Shown here in pieces: positions 7,151 to 14,657 of a stretch of 28,281 bases of DNA. Numbering within the stretch: position 1 is the stretch's first letter; the number at the start of each line of letters is the position of its first letter. The position numbers and the translations under genes are program-made. This DNA is from JANWYT01 sp034432435 (lineage in GTDB: Bacteria > Chloroflexota > Anaerolineae > Aggregatilineales > Phototrophicaceae), in NCBI GenBank assembly GCA_034432435.1, contig DAOUBS010000168.1:1-28281 (forward strand), written 5' to 3'. A model generated the notes under the pieces. That model had not been told where the DNA came from. It searched no databases and saw only the letters and a program-made list of their open reading frames with translations.

Positions 7151-8500
7151 ATGAAAAACATCTGCGTGATCGGAACGGGCTACGTGGGGCTGCCAACGGC
7201 GGGCTGTTTCGCTGATTTGGGCAACCGTGTGGTGACCGTTGACATCGACGAGCGCAAGATTCAGCGCCTGTTGGCGGGGCAAATGCCCATCTATGAGCCG
7301 GGCTTGGAAGAGCTGATCGAACGCAACGTCAAAGCGGGCCGCTTGAGCTTCACGACGAGCTATGAGGAGGGCCTGCGTGACGCCGAGTACGTGTTCATCT
7401 GCGTGGGCACGCCGTCCGCGGTCGATGGCGAAGCCGATCTGAAGTACGTCCGCGCCGCCGCCCAGACCATCGCCCAGACGATGACGCACCCGATGATCAT
7501 CGTCAACAAGTCCACTGTGCCCGTTGGCACAGGCGACTGGTCAGCCGAGATCATCAGTAAGAGCCAGCCCAAGCCGATTGATTTTGCCGTGGTGAGCTGC
7601 CCAGAATTCTTGCGCGAGGGCAGCGCCATCAGCGACTTTATGAAGCCAGATCGTACTGTCTTGGGCAGCAACAACCGCAGCGCTGCCGAGGCCGTGGCCG
7701 AGCTCTACGAGCCGCTGCACGCGCCGATCCTCATCACCGATCTGCGCACCGCGGAGATGATCAAGTACGCCTCGAACGCCTTCCTCGCTACCAAGATCAG
7801 CTTCATCAACGAGATCAGCATCATCTGTGAGCGGCTGGGGGCCGACGTCACCGAGGTGGCGCGCGGCATGGGCTATGACAAGCGCATCGGCAGCCAGTTC
7901 TTGCAGGCTGGCGTGGGCTATGGCGGCTCGTGCTTTCCGAAGGATGTGAAGGCGCTGGCCAACATGGCGCTGACGCACGGGATGCACCCGCAGCTTCTCA
8001 ACGCAGTGATGGAGATCAACGACTTCCAGCGCAAGCACATCATCCTCAAGATCCGTGATTTGCTGGGGGGCAGCCTTGAGGATAAGACTGTCGGCGTTCT
8101 GGGGCTGGCGTTCAAAGAGAACACCGACGACACGCGTGAAAGCCCGGCCTCTACCGTGGTGCGCAGCCTGATGAATCAAGGGGCGCGCGTCAAAGCTTAC
8201 GACCCGATGGCGATGGAACACGCCGTCCGCGAGCTGGACGGCATCATCCCGTGCCAGAGCGCCTACGAGGCCGCGGAAGGCGTGGACGCGCTGGTGATCC
8301 TCACCCCGTGGAACGAGTTCAAAAATCTGGATTTTGAGCGCATCCGCCGCACGATGCACGAGCCGATCTTGGTCGACGGTCGCAACCTCTATGACCCCGA
8401 GACGATGCGCCAGCACGGGTTTGTCTATCGCGGGGTGGGGCGCGGCTACAACGGCGAAGGCCGCACGAACGGCCACGCCCATACGACAAGCGCCGAATAA
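7151..8500 (+). CDS. ugd: UDP-glucose 6-dehydrogenase
   Basis: 449 residues, normal length for bacterial UGDH. It converts UDP-glucose to UDP-glucuronate with two NAD+, supplying precursors for capsule, exopolysaccharide or glycolipid. The N-terminal Rossmann fold begins with I-G-T-G-Y-V-G (7-13) and D31 closes the NAD site. P-E-F-L-R-E-G (151-157) is the conserved substrate loop. K205 lies in the central helix (M-I-K-Y-A-S-N-A), and the catalytic cysteine is C261 in G-G-S-C-F-P-K-D. The C-terminal domain has G-L-A-F-K-E-N-T-D-D-T-R-E-S. AAGGTG precedes the ATG by five bases. No glycosyltransferase lies next to it, so its end product cannot be placed. The gene ends before the hairpin block upstream of rpsB. 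Confidence 0.94.
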   Translation: MKNICVIGTGYVGLPTAGCFADLGNRVVTVDIDERKIQRLLAGQMPIYEPGLEELIERNVKAGRLSFTTSYEEGLRDAEYVFICVGTPSAVDGEADLKYVRAAAQTIAQTMTHPMIIVNKSTVPVGTGDWSAEIISKSQPKPIDFAVVSCPEFLREGSAISDFMKPDRTVLGSNNRSAAEAVAELYEPLHAPILITDLRTAEMIKYASNAFLATKISFINEISIICERLGADVTEVARGMGYDKRIGSQFLQAGVGYGGSCFPKDVKALANMALTHGMHPQLLNAVMEINDFQRKHIILKIRDLLGGSLEDKTVGVLGLAFKENTDDTRESPASTVVRSLMNQGARVKAYDPMAMEHAVRELDGIIPCQSAYEAAEGVDALVILTPWNEFKNLDFERIRRTMHEPILVDGRNLYDPETMRQHGFVYRGVGRGYNGEGRTNGHAHTTSAE

Positions 8501-8511
8501 CGAGCGCCGCC

Positions 8512-8560
8512 GAAACCGCCGTCTGGGGCGCACTGCGCCCTAGTCAGGCGGGGCGGTTTC
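8512..8560 (+). terminator. Nested hairpin after ugd, overlapping the rpsB promoter
   Basis: An outer 9-bp stem, GAAACCGCC (8512-8520) with GGCGGTTTC (8552-8560), encloses an inner 6-bp stem, GGGCGC/GCGCCC (8526-8531 with 8535-8540). A short T-run follows only at 8569-8573. It most likely ends ugd transcription; the imperfect U-tract makes its strength uncertain. Confidence 0.5.
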
Positions 8561-8701
8561 TGATATGATTTTTCGTCGGGTTGTGCCCCGACTTTTCTAT
8601 CAGCACACATCGGGACTGCGGCGGGTGTTGTCGCGTGAGCGATTCTTGGCGCGGGATGAACGGTGTGGAAGGCAAAACACCAACAGAGGAGATCAAACCG
8701 C
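8541..8701 (+). promoter_or_regulatory. Predicted rpsB promoter and structured leader
   Basis: TAGTCA (8541-8546) and TATGAT (8564-8569) are 17 bp apart, with TGA giving an extended -10. Transcription would start near 8576. The leader of about 125 nt opens with a hairpin, GTCGGG (8575-8580) with CCCGAC (8587-8592), followed by TTTT. It ends with AGAGGAG (8685-8691) ten bases before the rpsB ATG. Leaders of rpsB operons are often sites of S2 feedback; whether this one is cannot be told from sequence alone. Confidence 0.5.
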
Positions 8702-9538
8702 ATGCCTTCAAACGTCAAACTCAGAGACTTGCTTGAGACGGGTGTCCACTTCGGGCATCGCACCAACAAATGGAACCCTAAAATGCGCGACTTCATCTTC
8801 ACCGCGCGCAACGGCATTCACATCATCGACCTTCAGCAGACCATCGCCAACCTCAACGCCTACCACGACATGATCGCTGACTTGGTGGCGAATGGTGGCA
8901 CGGTGTTGTTCTGTGGCACGAAGCGCCAAGCGCAGGAGATTATCGCGCGTGAGGCGCAGCGCTGCAACATGCCATACGTCAATCAACGCTGGCTGCCAGG
9001 CACACTGACCAATTGGTCAACGATCAAGTCCAGCATCGACACGATGAAGAAGCTGGAAAGGCAGAAGAACAGCGCCGAGTGGGAGCGCCTGACGAAGAAA
9101 GAGGCCGCGCTGGCCGAACGCCGCTTGGAGAAGCTGCGCACGCGCTTGGGTGGCTTGCGCGACATGCGTAATTTGCCCTCACTACTGATTGTAGTGGACA
9201 CTGACCGCGAAGATACCGCCGTGGCCGAGGCCAACTCGAAGGGGATTCCGGTGCTGGGCATCGTGGACACCAACAGCAACCCCGACGTGGTGGACTACAT
9301 CATCCCGGGCAATGATGACGCGATGCGCTCGATTCGGCTGCTCGTCCAAGCGCTGGCTGATGCCGTGATCGAAGGCCGCCAGCGCGGCGGCAAGTTCACC
9401 GCCGACGATGACGAAGTGGAGTCCGTGAGCGATATGTTCTCTGACTTTGAGGATGACGCCAGCGATGAGGACATCCTCGGCCCGTCCACCCTCAAGGCAA
9501 TTCGGGACAAGAGCTTATTCACGGATGACGACGAATAA
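8702..9538 (+). CDS. rpsB: 30S ribosomal protein S2
   Basis: 278 residues. The N-terminal signature L-L-E-T-G-V-H-F-G-H-R-T-N-K-W-N-P-K-M is intact, as are the internal G-T-K-R-Q-A-Q and the helical coiled-coil insert with M-K-K-L-E-R and L-T-K-K-E-A. Also present are the core segment L-P-S-L-L-I-V-V-D-T and G-I-P-V-L-G-I-V-D-T-N-S-N-P-D. The C terminus has an acidic extension of about 45 residues rich in Asp/Glu, as in some other S2 proteins. S2 joins the 30S subunit late and bridges head and body. ATG 8702 is supported by AGAGGAG ten bases upstream; a GTG at 8663 would add a basic tail and put the Shine-Dalgarno inside the gene. It heads the rpsB-tsf-pyrH block. Confidence 0.97.
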   Translation: MPSNVKLRDLLETGVHFGHRTNKWNPKMRDFIFTARNGIHIIDLQQTIANLNAYHDMIADLVANGGTVLFCGTKRQAQEIIAREAQRCNMPYVNQRWLPGTLTNWSTIKSSIDTMKKLERQKNSAEWERLTKKEAALAERRLEKLRTRLGGLRDMRNLPSLLIVVDTDREDTAVAEANSKGIPVLGIVDTNSNPDVVDYIIPGNDDAMRSIRLLVQALADAVIEGRQRGGKFTADDDEVESVSDMFSDFEDDASDEDILGPSTLKAIRDKSLFTDDDE

Positions 9539-9551
9539 CGCGGGGAAGAGT

Positions 9552-9577
9552 CAGGGCGCACGCAACGATGCGCCCTG
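9552..9577 (+). terminator. Perfect 9-bp hairpin between rpsB and tsf (possible partial terminator)
   Basis: CAGGGCGCA (9552-9560) pairs with TGCGCCCTG (9569-9577) over an 8-nt loop, followed by TTAATG rather than a T-tract. No good promoter was seen before tsf, so the hairpin more likely adjusts the S2 to EF-Ts ratio or protects mRNA ends than separates transcripts. Its stem core repeats that of the hairpin upstream of rpsB. Confidence 0.5.
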
Positions 9578-9610
9578 TTAATGTATACACAAGGACGCAG
9601 AGGATAGAGC

Positions 9611-10234
9611 ATGGCAGAGATCACCGCACAGATGGTCAAAGAACTCCGTGAAGCGACAGGCGCTGGGCCGCTGGATTGCAAGAAGGCGCTTCAGGAAACC
9701 AACGGCGACATGCAGAAGGCAGTTGACTATCTGCGTGAGAAGGGCATCGCTAAAGCCGCTAAAAAGTTGGGCGCCGGCCGCACGATGAACGAAGGCGTGA
9801 TTGAGGTCTATCAGCACTTCAACAAGCGCATGGGCGTGATCGTTGAAGTAAACTGCGAGACGGACTTCGTCGCCAACACAGACGCATTTCGCACTTTCGC
9901 GCGTGAAATTGCCCTGCACATCATCAGCAACAACCCGCAGTATGTGCGGCGCGAGGATGTCCCACAGAGCGTGATCGATCACGAGCGCGCTGTGCAGACT
10001 GCCCGTGCGGTGGAAGAGGGCAAGCCAGCGGACAAAGCTGCGATGATCGCCGAGGGGCGCATGAACAAATTCTTTGAAGAGATCTGCTTGATGGAGCAGG
10101 GCTTCTACAAAGACGAGAAGAAGACTATCGAACAGCTTCTGAAGGAAACGGTGGCTGAGGTCGGCGAGAGCATCGAAATCCGCCGCTTCGCGCGCTATCA
10201 GCTGGGCGAAGGCACTGACAACGGTGGAGAATAA
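9611..10234 (+). CDS. tsf: Elongation factor Ts
   Basis: 207 residues, the short form found in several phyla, versus about 280 in E. coli. The N-terminal UBA-like domain is clear: V-K-E-L-R-E-A-T-G-A-G-P-L-D-C-K-K-A-L. The EF-Tu-contacting signature V-N-C-E-T-D-F-V-A-N (about 79-88) is complete, including the T-D-F-V-A-N core that expels GDP from EF-Tu. AGAGGA lies six bases before the ATG. The C-terminal end keeps the F-A-R-Y-Q-L-G-E-G segment. It is probably expressed from the rpsB promoter through the 9552-9577 hairpin. Confidence 0.97.
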   Translation: MAEITAQMVKELREATGAGPLDCKKALQETNGDMQKAVDYLREKGIAKAAKKLGAGRTMNEGVIEVYQHFNKRMGVIVEVNCETDFVANTDAFRTFAREIALHIISNNPQYVRREDVPQSVIDHERAVQTARAVEEGKPADKAAMIAEGRMNKFFEEICLMEQGFYKDEKKTIEQLLKETVAEVGESIEIRRFARYQLGEGTDNGGE

Positions 10235-10247
10235 GCACGGTCGAGCG

Positions 10248-10259
10248 GTTTTGCAAAAC
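10248..10259. repeat. 12-bp perfect palindrome after tsf
   Basis: GTTTTGCAAAAC is perfectly self-complementary and AT-rich in a GC-rich setting. It lies 13 bases after the tsf stop and about 30 bases before the terminator. It could be an operator, but no convincing promoter overlaps it. Confidence 0.3.
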
Positions 10260-10291
10260 TTACCTGCCGCCTACCATTTGGCGATGTGGCG

Positions 10292-10320
10292 AGGGATTAG
10301 CGTTTGCTAGTCCCTTTTTT
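10292..10320 (+). terminator. Strong intrinsic terminator/attenuator between tsf and pyrH
   Basis: AGGGATTAGC (10292-10301) pairs with GCTAGTCCCT (10306-10315) with one G-U pair and a GTTT loop, running into six Ts (10315-10320). It is the strongest terminator in the window with the tRNA one. Only 36 bases separate it from the pyrH ATG. Confidence 0.88.
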
Positions 10321-10356
10321 GTGCATACAACCCTCACTACAACAAGGAGAAAAGCG

Positions 10357-11070
10357 ATGTCATCCCCTTATAAGCGTGTAACGCTCAAGCTGAGCGGCGA
10401 GGCGCTCGCAGGCAGCAGCGGCTTCGGCATCGACCCGGACGCGGTAGACTTCATTGCAGAGAAGCTCCGACAGCTTTATCAACTAGGCGTGCAGATTGCC
10501 GTCGTGATCGGCGGGGGGAACCTGTGGCGCGGAGAGTTAGGGACGGCACGGGGGATGGATCGGACGACAGCTGACCACATGGGCATGTTGGCGACGGTCA
10601 TGAATGCGCTGGCGCTGCGCCAAGCGCTGGAACGCAAGCTGGTTGACACGCGCGTGATGACGGCGGTTGAGATGAACAAAGTGGCGGAGCCGTACATTCG
10701 GCTGCGGGCGATCCGCCATATGGACAAGGGACGGGTGGTGATTTTCGCGGGTGGGACGGGCAACCCATTCTTCACGACCGACAGCGCTGCCGCGCTGCGC
10801 GCCAGCGAGATTGACGCGGATATCGTTATCAAAGCCACCAAAGTGGACGGCGTCTACGACAAAGACCCTAAAAAGTACCCTGATGCCGTGCGCTACAGCC
10901 ATCTGACGTTCAAGGAGGTGCTGGAGCAGCGCCTCAACGTGATGGACATGACGGCCTTCACCATGTGCCAAGAGAACGCCATCCCGATCTTGGTCGTCAA
11001 CTTTTGGGAGAACGATCACCTGCTGCGGGCGCTTAAGGGGGATACGAGCGTGGGCACGTTGATCCAGTAG
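10357..11070 (+). CDS. pyrH: Uridylate kinase (UMP kinase)
   Basis: 237 residues, amino acid kinase family. It phosphorylates UMP to UDP with ATP, the second-last step toward UTP and CTP; bacterial enzymes are hexamers tuned by GTP and UTP. Visible motifs are L-K-L-S-G-E-A-L at the start, V-I-G-G-G-N-L-W-R-G (phosphate binding), D-R-T-T-A-D-H-M-G-M (UMP site), F-A-G-G-T-G-N-P-F-F-T-T-D and K-A-T-K-V-D-G-V-Y-D-K-D-P (ATP site). AAGGAG (10344-10349) lies seven bases before ATG 10357, which decides against an upstream GTG at 10321. The usual next gene, frr, is absent; a convergent STAND ATPase follows. The strong terminator just upstream suggests expression by read-through. Confidence 0.97.
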   Translation: MSSPYKRVTLKLSGEALAGSSGFGIDPDAVDFIAEKLRQLYQLGVQIAVVIGGGNLWRGELGTARGMDRTTADHMGMLATVMNALALRQALERKLVDTRVMTAVEMNKVAEPYIRLRAIRHMDKGRVVIFAGGTGNPFFTTDSAAALRASEIDADIVIKATKVDGVYDKDPKKYPDAVRYSHLTFKEVLEQRLNVMDMTAFTMCQENAIPILVVNFWENDHLLRALKGDTSVGTLIQ

Positions 11071-11090
11071 GGGCGATTGTTGGATCGTCC
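11071..11090. terminator. Small hairpin between convergent pyrH and STAND ATPase genes
   Basis: GGGCGAT pairs with ATCGTCC (7 bp, one G-U) over a 6-base loop, directly after the pyrH stop. There is no T-tract on either side, so termination would be weak. Confidence 0.35.
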
Positions 11091-11100
11091 GTCGTGTGAA

Positions 11101-13641
11101 TCAGTCCTCTAGCAGCGCATAGGCGTTGGCGGCGTAGTCGCGGGCCGTGCCTTGAACAGGCGCTTGCTCGATGCCACGCGCCGCGGCGGCCGCCAGCTTC
11201 GTCTCGATCTCATCAGAAAGGGCGATCACGTCGCGGTCGTTCGGCTCAAGGTTTTCGGCGTCTTGGATGAGCAGGCGCGCGATCCCAAGCAGGCGGTTGC
11301 TGCGAATCATGAGGCGCACGAGGTCAAGGATGGCGGCCACGATGTTATCGCGGTCGTCGCTTTGGTAAGCTACGTGCAGCGCTTGACGCGAGGTCAGCAG
11401 CGCATCCGCGAGCTGACCTGCTTTGGTCTGCGCGCTGGCGAGATTGCTAAGCTGGATGCCTTCCTCTTCGCGGTCGCCGACTTCGCGCGCAATGTACAAC
11501 GCAGACTTGTAGTAGCCGATGGCTTCTAACCAGCGTTCTTGGTCAGCGTAGGCGTTCCCCAGCCCGCCCAGCACACGTCCTTCGTAGTCGCGCTTGAGCT
11601 GCGCTTTGAACAAGTCGCGCGCTTGTTCCCACGTGTGGATGGCGGCGTCAGCGTCGCCGTTGTCAAGGTGGGCTGTGCCCAGTTTGTAAAGGGCGAGCGC
11701 CTCGTGCTGTTCATCGCCGATGTTGCGCGCTAGCTCCAGCGCTTGAGAGAAGGCGCGGGCGGCGTTCTCGCTCTGGCCGAGGTCAAGCTGTGCGTCGCCT
11801 AGCGTCAGCAGCAAGTTGATCTGGACGTCGGTGTTACCCTGTACGGCGGCAAGCTGCACCCCGCGCGAGGCGTGCATGATGGCGGCTTGGCTGCTGCCGT
11901 TCTTCATCAGCAGCGCGGCCAGCATGTCCAGCGTGTCGATGAGGCCCTCATCGTCGGTGAGCTGTTCCTGAACGCTCACAAGGTCGTTGTAGGTGGCGAT
12001 GGCCTCAGTCGTCTTGCCTTGATTGACGAGCGCTTTGCCGAGCATCTGCATGATCTGCGCTTGGCGGTTGAGGTCGCGCGCTTGACGGGCTTGCTGTAGC
12101 GCTTGGCGAAGTTGTTCAGGGTCAGAGCTGAGTGGGGCGTTGATGACAGGTTCTGCAGGGAAGGGGCGCGGCTCTGTCAGGACTTCGTCGCTGATTTCTT
12201 CGTCCTCTTCAATCAAGAGGCTGCGTCGGAAGCTGCTCTCCTCCTCTGCATCCGCCACGTCCTCGTAGTTGTCCTCGACGTACATCTCATCGTCAATCGC
12301 GGGCAGGTCGTCGTCCTCGTCGTAGAGGCCTAGTGGATCGTCCTCGTCGAGGTCGTCTACCTTCGCTTTGCGTTCCTCACCATAGGCGGGGAACGCCGAG
12401 CGGGACAAACTGCCGAGGTCGCGCAGGGTGAGCAGTTCGTGCAGATAGCCGCGCTCTTTGAAGAAGTCATCCGCACGCAGCAGCAGCGAGACCAGACGGT
12501 TGGCGGTTGCTTTGTCGCCTTCGCGGCTAGTTTGCTCGGCCATCGCCATGATATTGTCCATCTCGGCAGCGAGGCGGTCATGTTCCACTTGGCCGGGGGT
12601 GCTGTATTTTTCAACATAGGTCATCAAAACGCGGCGGACGGTCTCTTGCAGCGCTTCGAGGCGGTTGCTGCCGCGCAACGTACGGATGGCATATTCGGCG
12701 ACGAGCTTATGTAGGCGATAGTAGCTCTGACCGTAGCGGGTGAAGCGCTCGACTAAGTACAGCTGTGAGAGGATGTTGATCGTCTGGTCGATGACTTCAG
12801 GCGCTGTGCCGCTGGCCATCGAGAGCAGCTCGGCGCTGGCTGCGCTGCGCGGCATGGCCCCAAGCACGAGGATCAAGCCTTGGAGGGCGTTGTGTAGCGC
12901 GCGGTAGCTGATGGCAACCGCCGTGGTATCAGGGTGGCCGTTGTTGACGCGCGCGACGCCGCTTACGACGTTGAGGAAATCGGGTGGGGTTTGTTTGGCG
13001 GCGACCATTGCACGCGCGGCCAGCGCCAGTGGGTAAGGGCGCTCTTGCAGCAGCCGTGCAATCGCAGCAATCGCCTCATCAAAGTGGTTATCGTTGATGC
13101 CTGCTTTGTGCTTGAAGAGTTTTACAGCATCCCCCTCATTCAGCGGCATGAGGGGGATGCTCTGCCACGAGCCTTGCAGCGGTGTCTCACTCAGCAGCAT
13201 CAGGGGCAGGTTGTCTGCGCACTTTTTGATAAAGCTCTGAACGACCATCGCATCGCTGAAGTCGTCCAGAACGATCAGCGGTTTATGCTGGGCCAGCAGC
13301 GCGGCCACCGCTCCGGCTGTGCCGGAGGGCTGCTCGCTGTTGCTGATCTCGCGCACACCGTAGGCTCGCCCGATGCGCACCAACAGCGACGCTAGCGGAG
13401 ACGTGTTGCCGCTGAGCCAGAGGACGCCGCCGGGCTGCTGAGTATAGGCAGCAGCAAGGGCAGCCGCCAGCGAGGTTTTGCCCAAGCCTGCTGCGCCAGA
13501 GACCATCACGGCTGTGTTCAACCGCAGCGCCGCATAGATGTCTTGCAGCACGTCATCGCGGCCAATGGGGCGTTCTGGGCGTGGGAATGGCAGTGCGGCA
13601 AGGTCTCTAGCGGGGGCTTCATGCGGCGTGAAGGGTGGCAT
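11101..13641 (-). CDS. STAND P-loop ATPase with TPR repeats and acidic linker
   Basis: 846 residues. R-P-I-G-R-D near residue 25 opens an NB-ARC/STAND-like NTPase module. Walker A is G-A-A-G-L-G-K-T (49-56), Walker B L-I-V-L-D-D (122-127), and Y-P-L-A-L near 203-207 matches the GxP-type motif. A winged-helix-like region around 240-330 ends in R-L-H-K-L-V. Residues about 429-492 are extremely Asp/Glu-rich. From about 505 to 770 run several tetratricopeptide repeats of the A-L-x-x-L-G-x-A-x-x-x-x-G type. STAND proteins are switch ATPases that oligomerise when their repeats sense a signal; roles run from transcription control to antiphage defence. No effector domain is recognisable here, so output may be through partner binding. 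ATG 13641 is preceded by GAGGA five bases upstream; ATG 13653 and TTG 13671 are less likely. Confidence 0.85.
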   Translation of the reverse strand: MPPFTPHEAPARDLAALPFPRPERPIGRDDVLQDIYAALRLNTAVMVSGAAGLGKTSLAAALAAAYTQQPGGVLWLSGNTSPLASLLVRIGRAYGVREISNSEQPSGTAGAVAALLAQHKPLIVLDDFSDAMVVQSFIKKCADNLPLMLLSETPLQGSWQSIPLMPLNEGDAVKLFKHKAGINDNHFDEAIAAIARLLQERPYPLALAARAMVAAKQTPPDFLNVVSGVARVNNGHPDTTAVAISYRALHNALQGLILVLGAMPRSAASAELLSMASGTAPEVIDQTINILSQLYLVERFTRYGQSYYRLHKLVAEYAIRTLRGSNRLEALQETVRRVLMTYVEKYSTPGQVEHDRLAAEMDNIMAMAEQTSREGDKATANRLVSLLLRADDFFKERGYLHELLTLRDLGSLSRSAFPAYGEERKAKVDDLDEDDPLGLYDEDDDLPAIDDEMYVEDNYEDVADAEEESSFRRSLLIEEDEEISDEVLTEPRPFPAEPVINAPLSSDPEQLRQALQQARQARDLNRQAQIMQMLGKALVNQGKTTEAIATYNDLVSVQEQLTDDEGLIDTLDMLAALLMKNGSSQAAIMHASRGVQLAAVQGNTDVQINLLLTLGDAQLDLGQSENAARAFSQALELARNIGDEQHEALALYKLGTAHLDNGDADAAIHTWEQARDLFKAQLKRDYEGRVLGGLGNAYADQERWLEAIGYYKSALYIAREVGDREEEGIQLSNLASAQTKAGQLADALLTSRQALHVAYQSDDRDNIVAAILDLVRLMIRSNRLLGIARLLIQDAENLEPNDRDVIALSDEIETKLAAAAARGIEQAPVQGTARDYAANAYALLED

Positions 13642-13686
13642 TGCATTCCTCATAATCGTGCGCGTGATCAAGCCAACTTACCGCAA

Positions 13687-13715
13687 AGTATACCGCTAGA
13701 AGCGCCGCGCGGCAA
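13687..13715 (-). promoter_or_regulatory. Predicted promoter of the STAND ATPase gene
   Basis: On the minus strand, TTGCCG (13710-13715) and TATACT (13687-13692) are 17 bp apart, giving a start near 13680 and a leader of about 40 nt. The ATPase can therefore be expressed independently of the kinase gene just upstream. Confidence 0.6.
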
Positions 13716-13730
13716 TTTGCGCCGAAATGC

Positions 13731-14657
13731 TCACGCCAGCTCGCGCACCATGTGATTGACCGGCAGATGAACTTTCAGATGGGTTCCTTGATGGGGGGCG
13801 CTTTCGATCGTGAAAGAGCCGCCCAAGTGTTCGATGCGTTCGCGCAGGCCGATCAAGCCATAGTGACCGTGCAGCGCGAACTCGCGCAGGTGAACGGGCA
13901 CATGGAAGCCGCGACCGTCGTCTGTGACACTCAAGCTGACCCCCGCTTGATCGTAGCGGAGCGTGACTTCAGCTCGGTCGAAGTCCGCGTGGCGCTCGGC
14001 GTTGTAGATGGCTTCTTGAGCGGCGCGGAACAGCGCCAACTCGTGGGCGTGTGGCAGGGCGGTTGGCGTCCCCTTGACGACGAAGCTCAGGCGTGTGTCG
14101 CGCTCACACAGCGTCTCGATGGCCGCGGCCAACCCCAACTCGTCCAGCACAGTGGGCCGCAAGTTGGCAATCATCTGGCGCAGGCTGTCAACCGTGCTGA
14201 CGATCTGCTGCCGTGCCGCTTGTAGATGGGGATGCGATGCGGGCGGGCAGGCTTGCAAGGCGCGCTCGAGGCTGTGCGACACGACCACCAGCGATTGAAT
14301 TGTCTCGTCGTGGATCTCGCGCGCGATGTGTTGACGTTCGTTCTCTTGGCTCTCGGTTAAGGCCGAGCGGTACATTAACTCGCGCTGCTGGGCGGCGGCC
14401 ACCTGCGCCACCATCATTTGGAGCGACCACCGCAGCTTCTCAATCTCGCCGATGCCGCCTACGGGCGCGTCGAATAAGTTCAACTCACCGTTGGCGATGC
14501 GCTCAGTTTGGCGGGCGAGGCGATGCAGCGGCAGCAGCACGCGCAGGGTGATCCACCCCATCACGAGCGGGAAGCCCACCAGCGCCAACAGGAAGCACCA
14601 GTGCAGCAGGCCGTCAAAGTGCATGATGTGATACAGATGTTCGGTGAGGGGGGTCAT
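13731..14657 (-). CDS. NarX/LiaS-type histidine kinase with a minimal His-rich ectodomain
   Basis: 308 residues. The N terminus has about 20 residues before a single hydrophobic helix (about 17-43). That short stretch contains H7, H10, M12, H13, H19 and C21. Basic residues after the helix (L-H-R-L-A-R) place the C terminus in the cytoplasm and the N terminus outside. A HAMP-like linker (about 45-95) leads to a HisKA_3 domain with H116 in R-E-I-H-D-E as the phospho-acceptor. A HATPase domain follows, with A-I-Y-N-A-E-R-H-A (N box), D-D-G-R-G-F (G1) and G-L-I-G-L-R-E-R. Its ATG overlaps the TGA of the response-regulator gene by four bases, so the pair is translationally coupled. The His/Met/Cys cluster and the MbnP/MbnH genes next door suggest copper sensing, which is inference. 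Confidence 0.9.
   Translation of the reverse strand: MTPLTEHLYHIMHFDGLLHWCFLLALVGFPLVMGWITLRVLLPLHRLARQTERIANGELNLFDAPVGGIGEIEKLRWSLQMMVAQVAAAQQRELMYRSALTESQENERQHIAREIHDETIQSLVVVSHSLERALQACPPASHPHLQAARQQIVSTVDSLRQMIANLRPTVLDELGLAAAIETLCERDTRLSFVVKGTPTALPHAHELALFRAAQEAIYNAERHADFDRAEVTLRYDQAGVSLSVTDDGRGFHVPVHLREFALHGHYGLIGLRERIEHLGGSFTIESAPHQGTHLKVHLPVNHMVRELA

Noticed and set aside
7541..8533. A 330-codon minus-strand frame across ugd
   Set aside because: Antisense to a clear UDP-glucose dehydrogenase; no motif, no Shine-Dalgarno, composition typical of a reversed coding strand.
11071..13740. A mobile defence island around the STAND ATPase
   Set aside because: No integrase, transposase, attachment-site repeat or composition shift was seen; neighbours are ordinary chromosomal genes.
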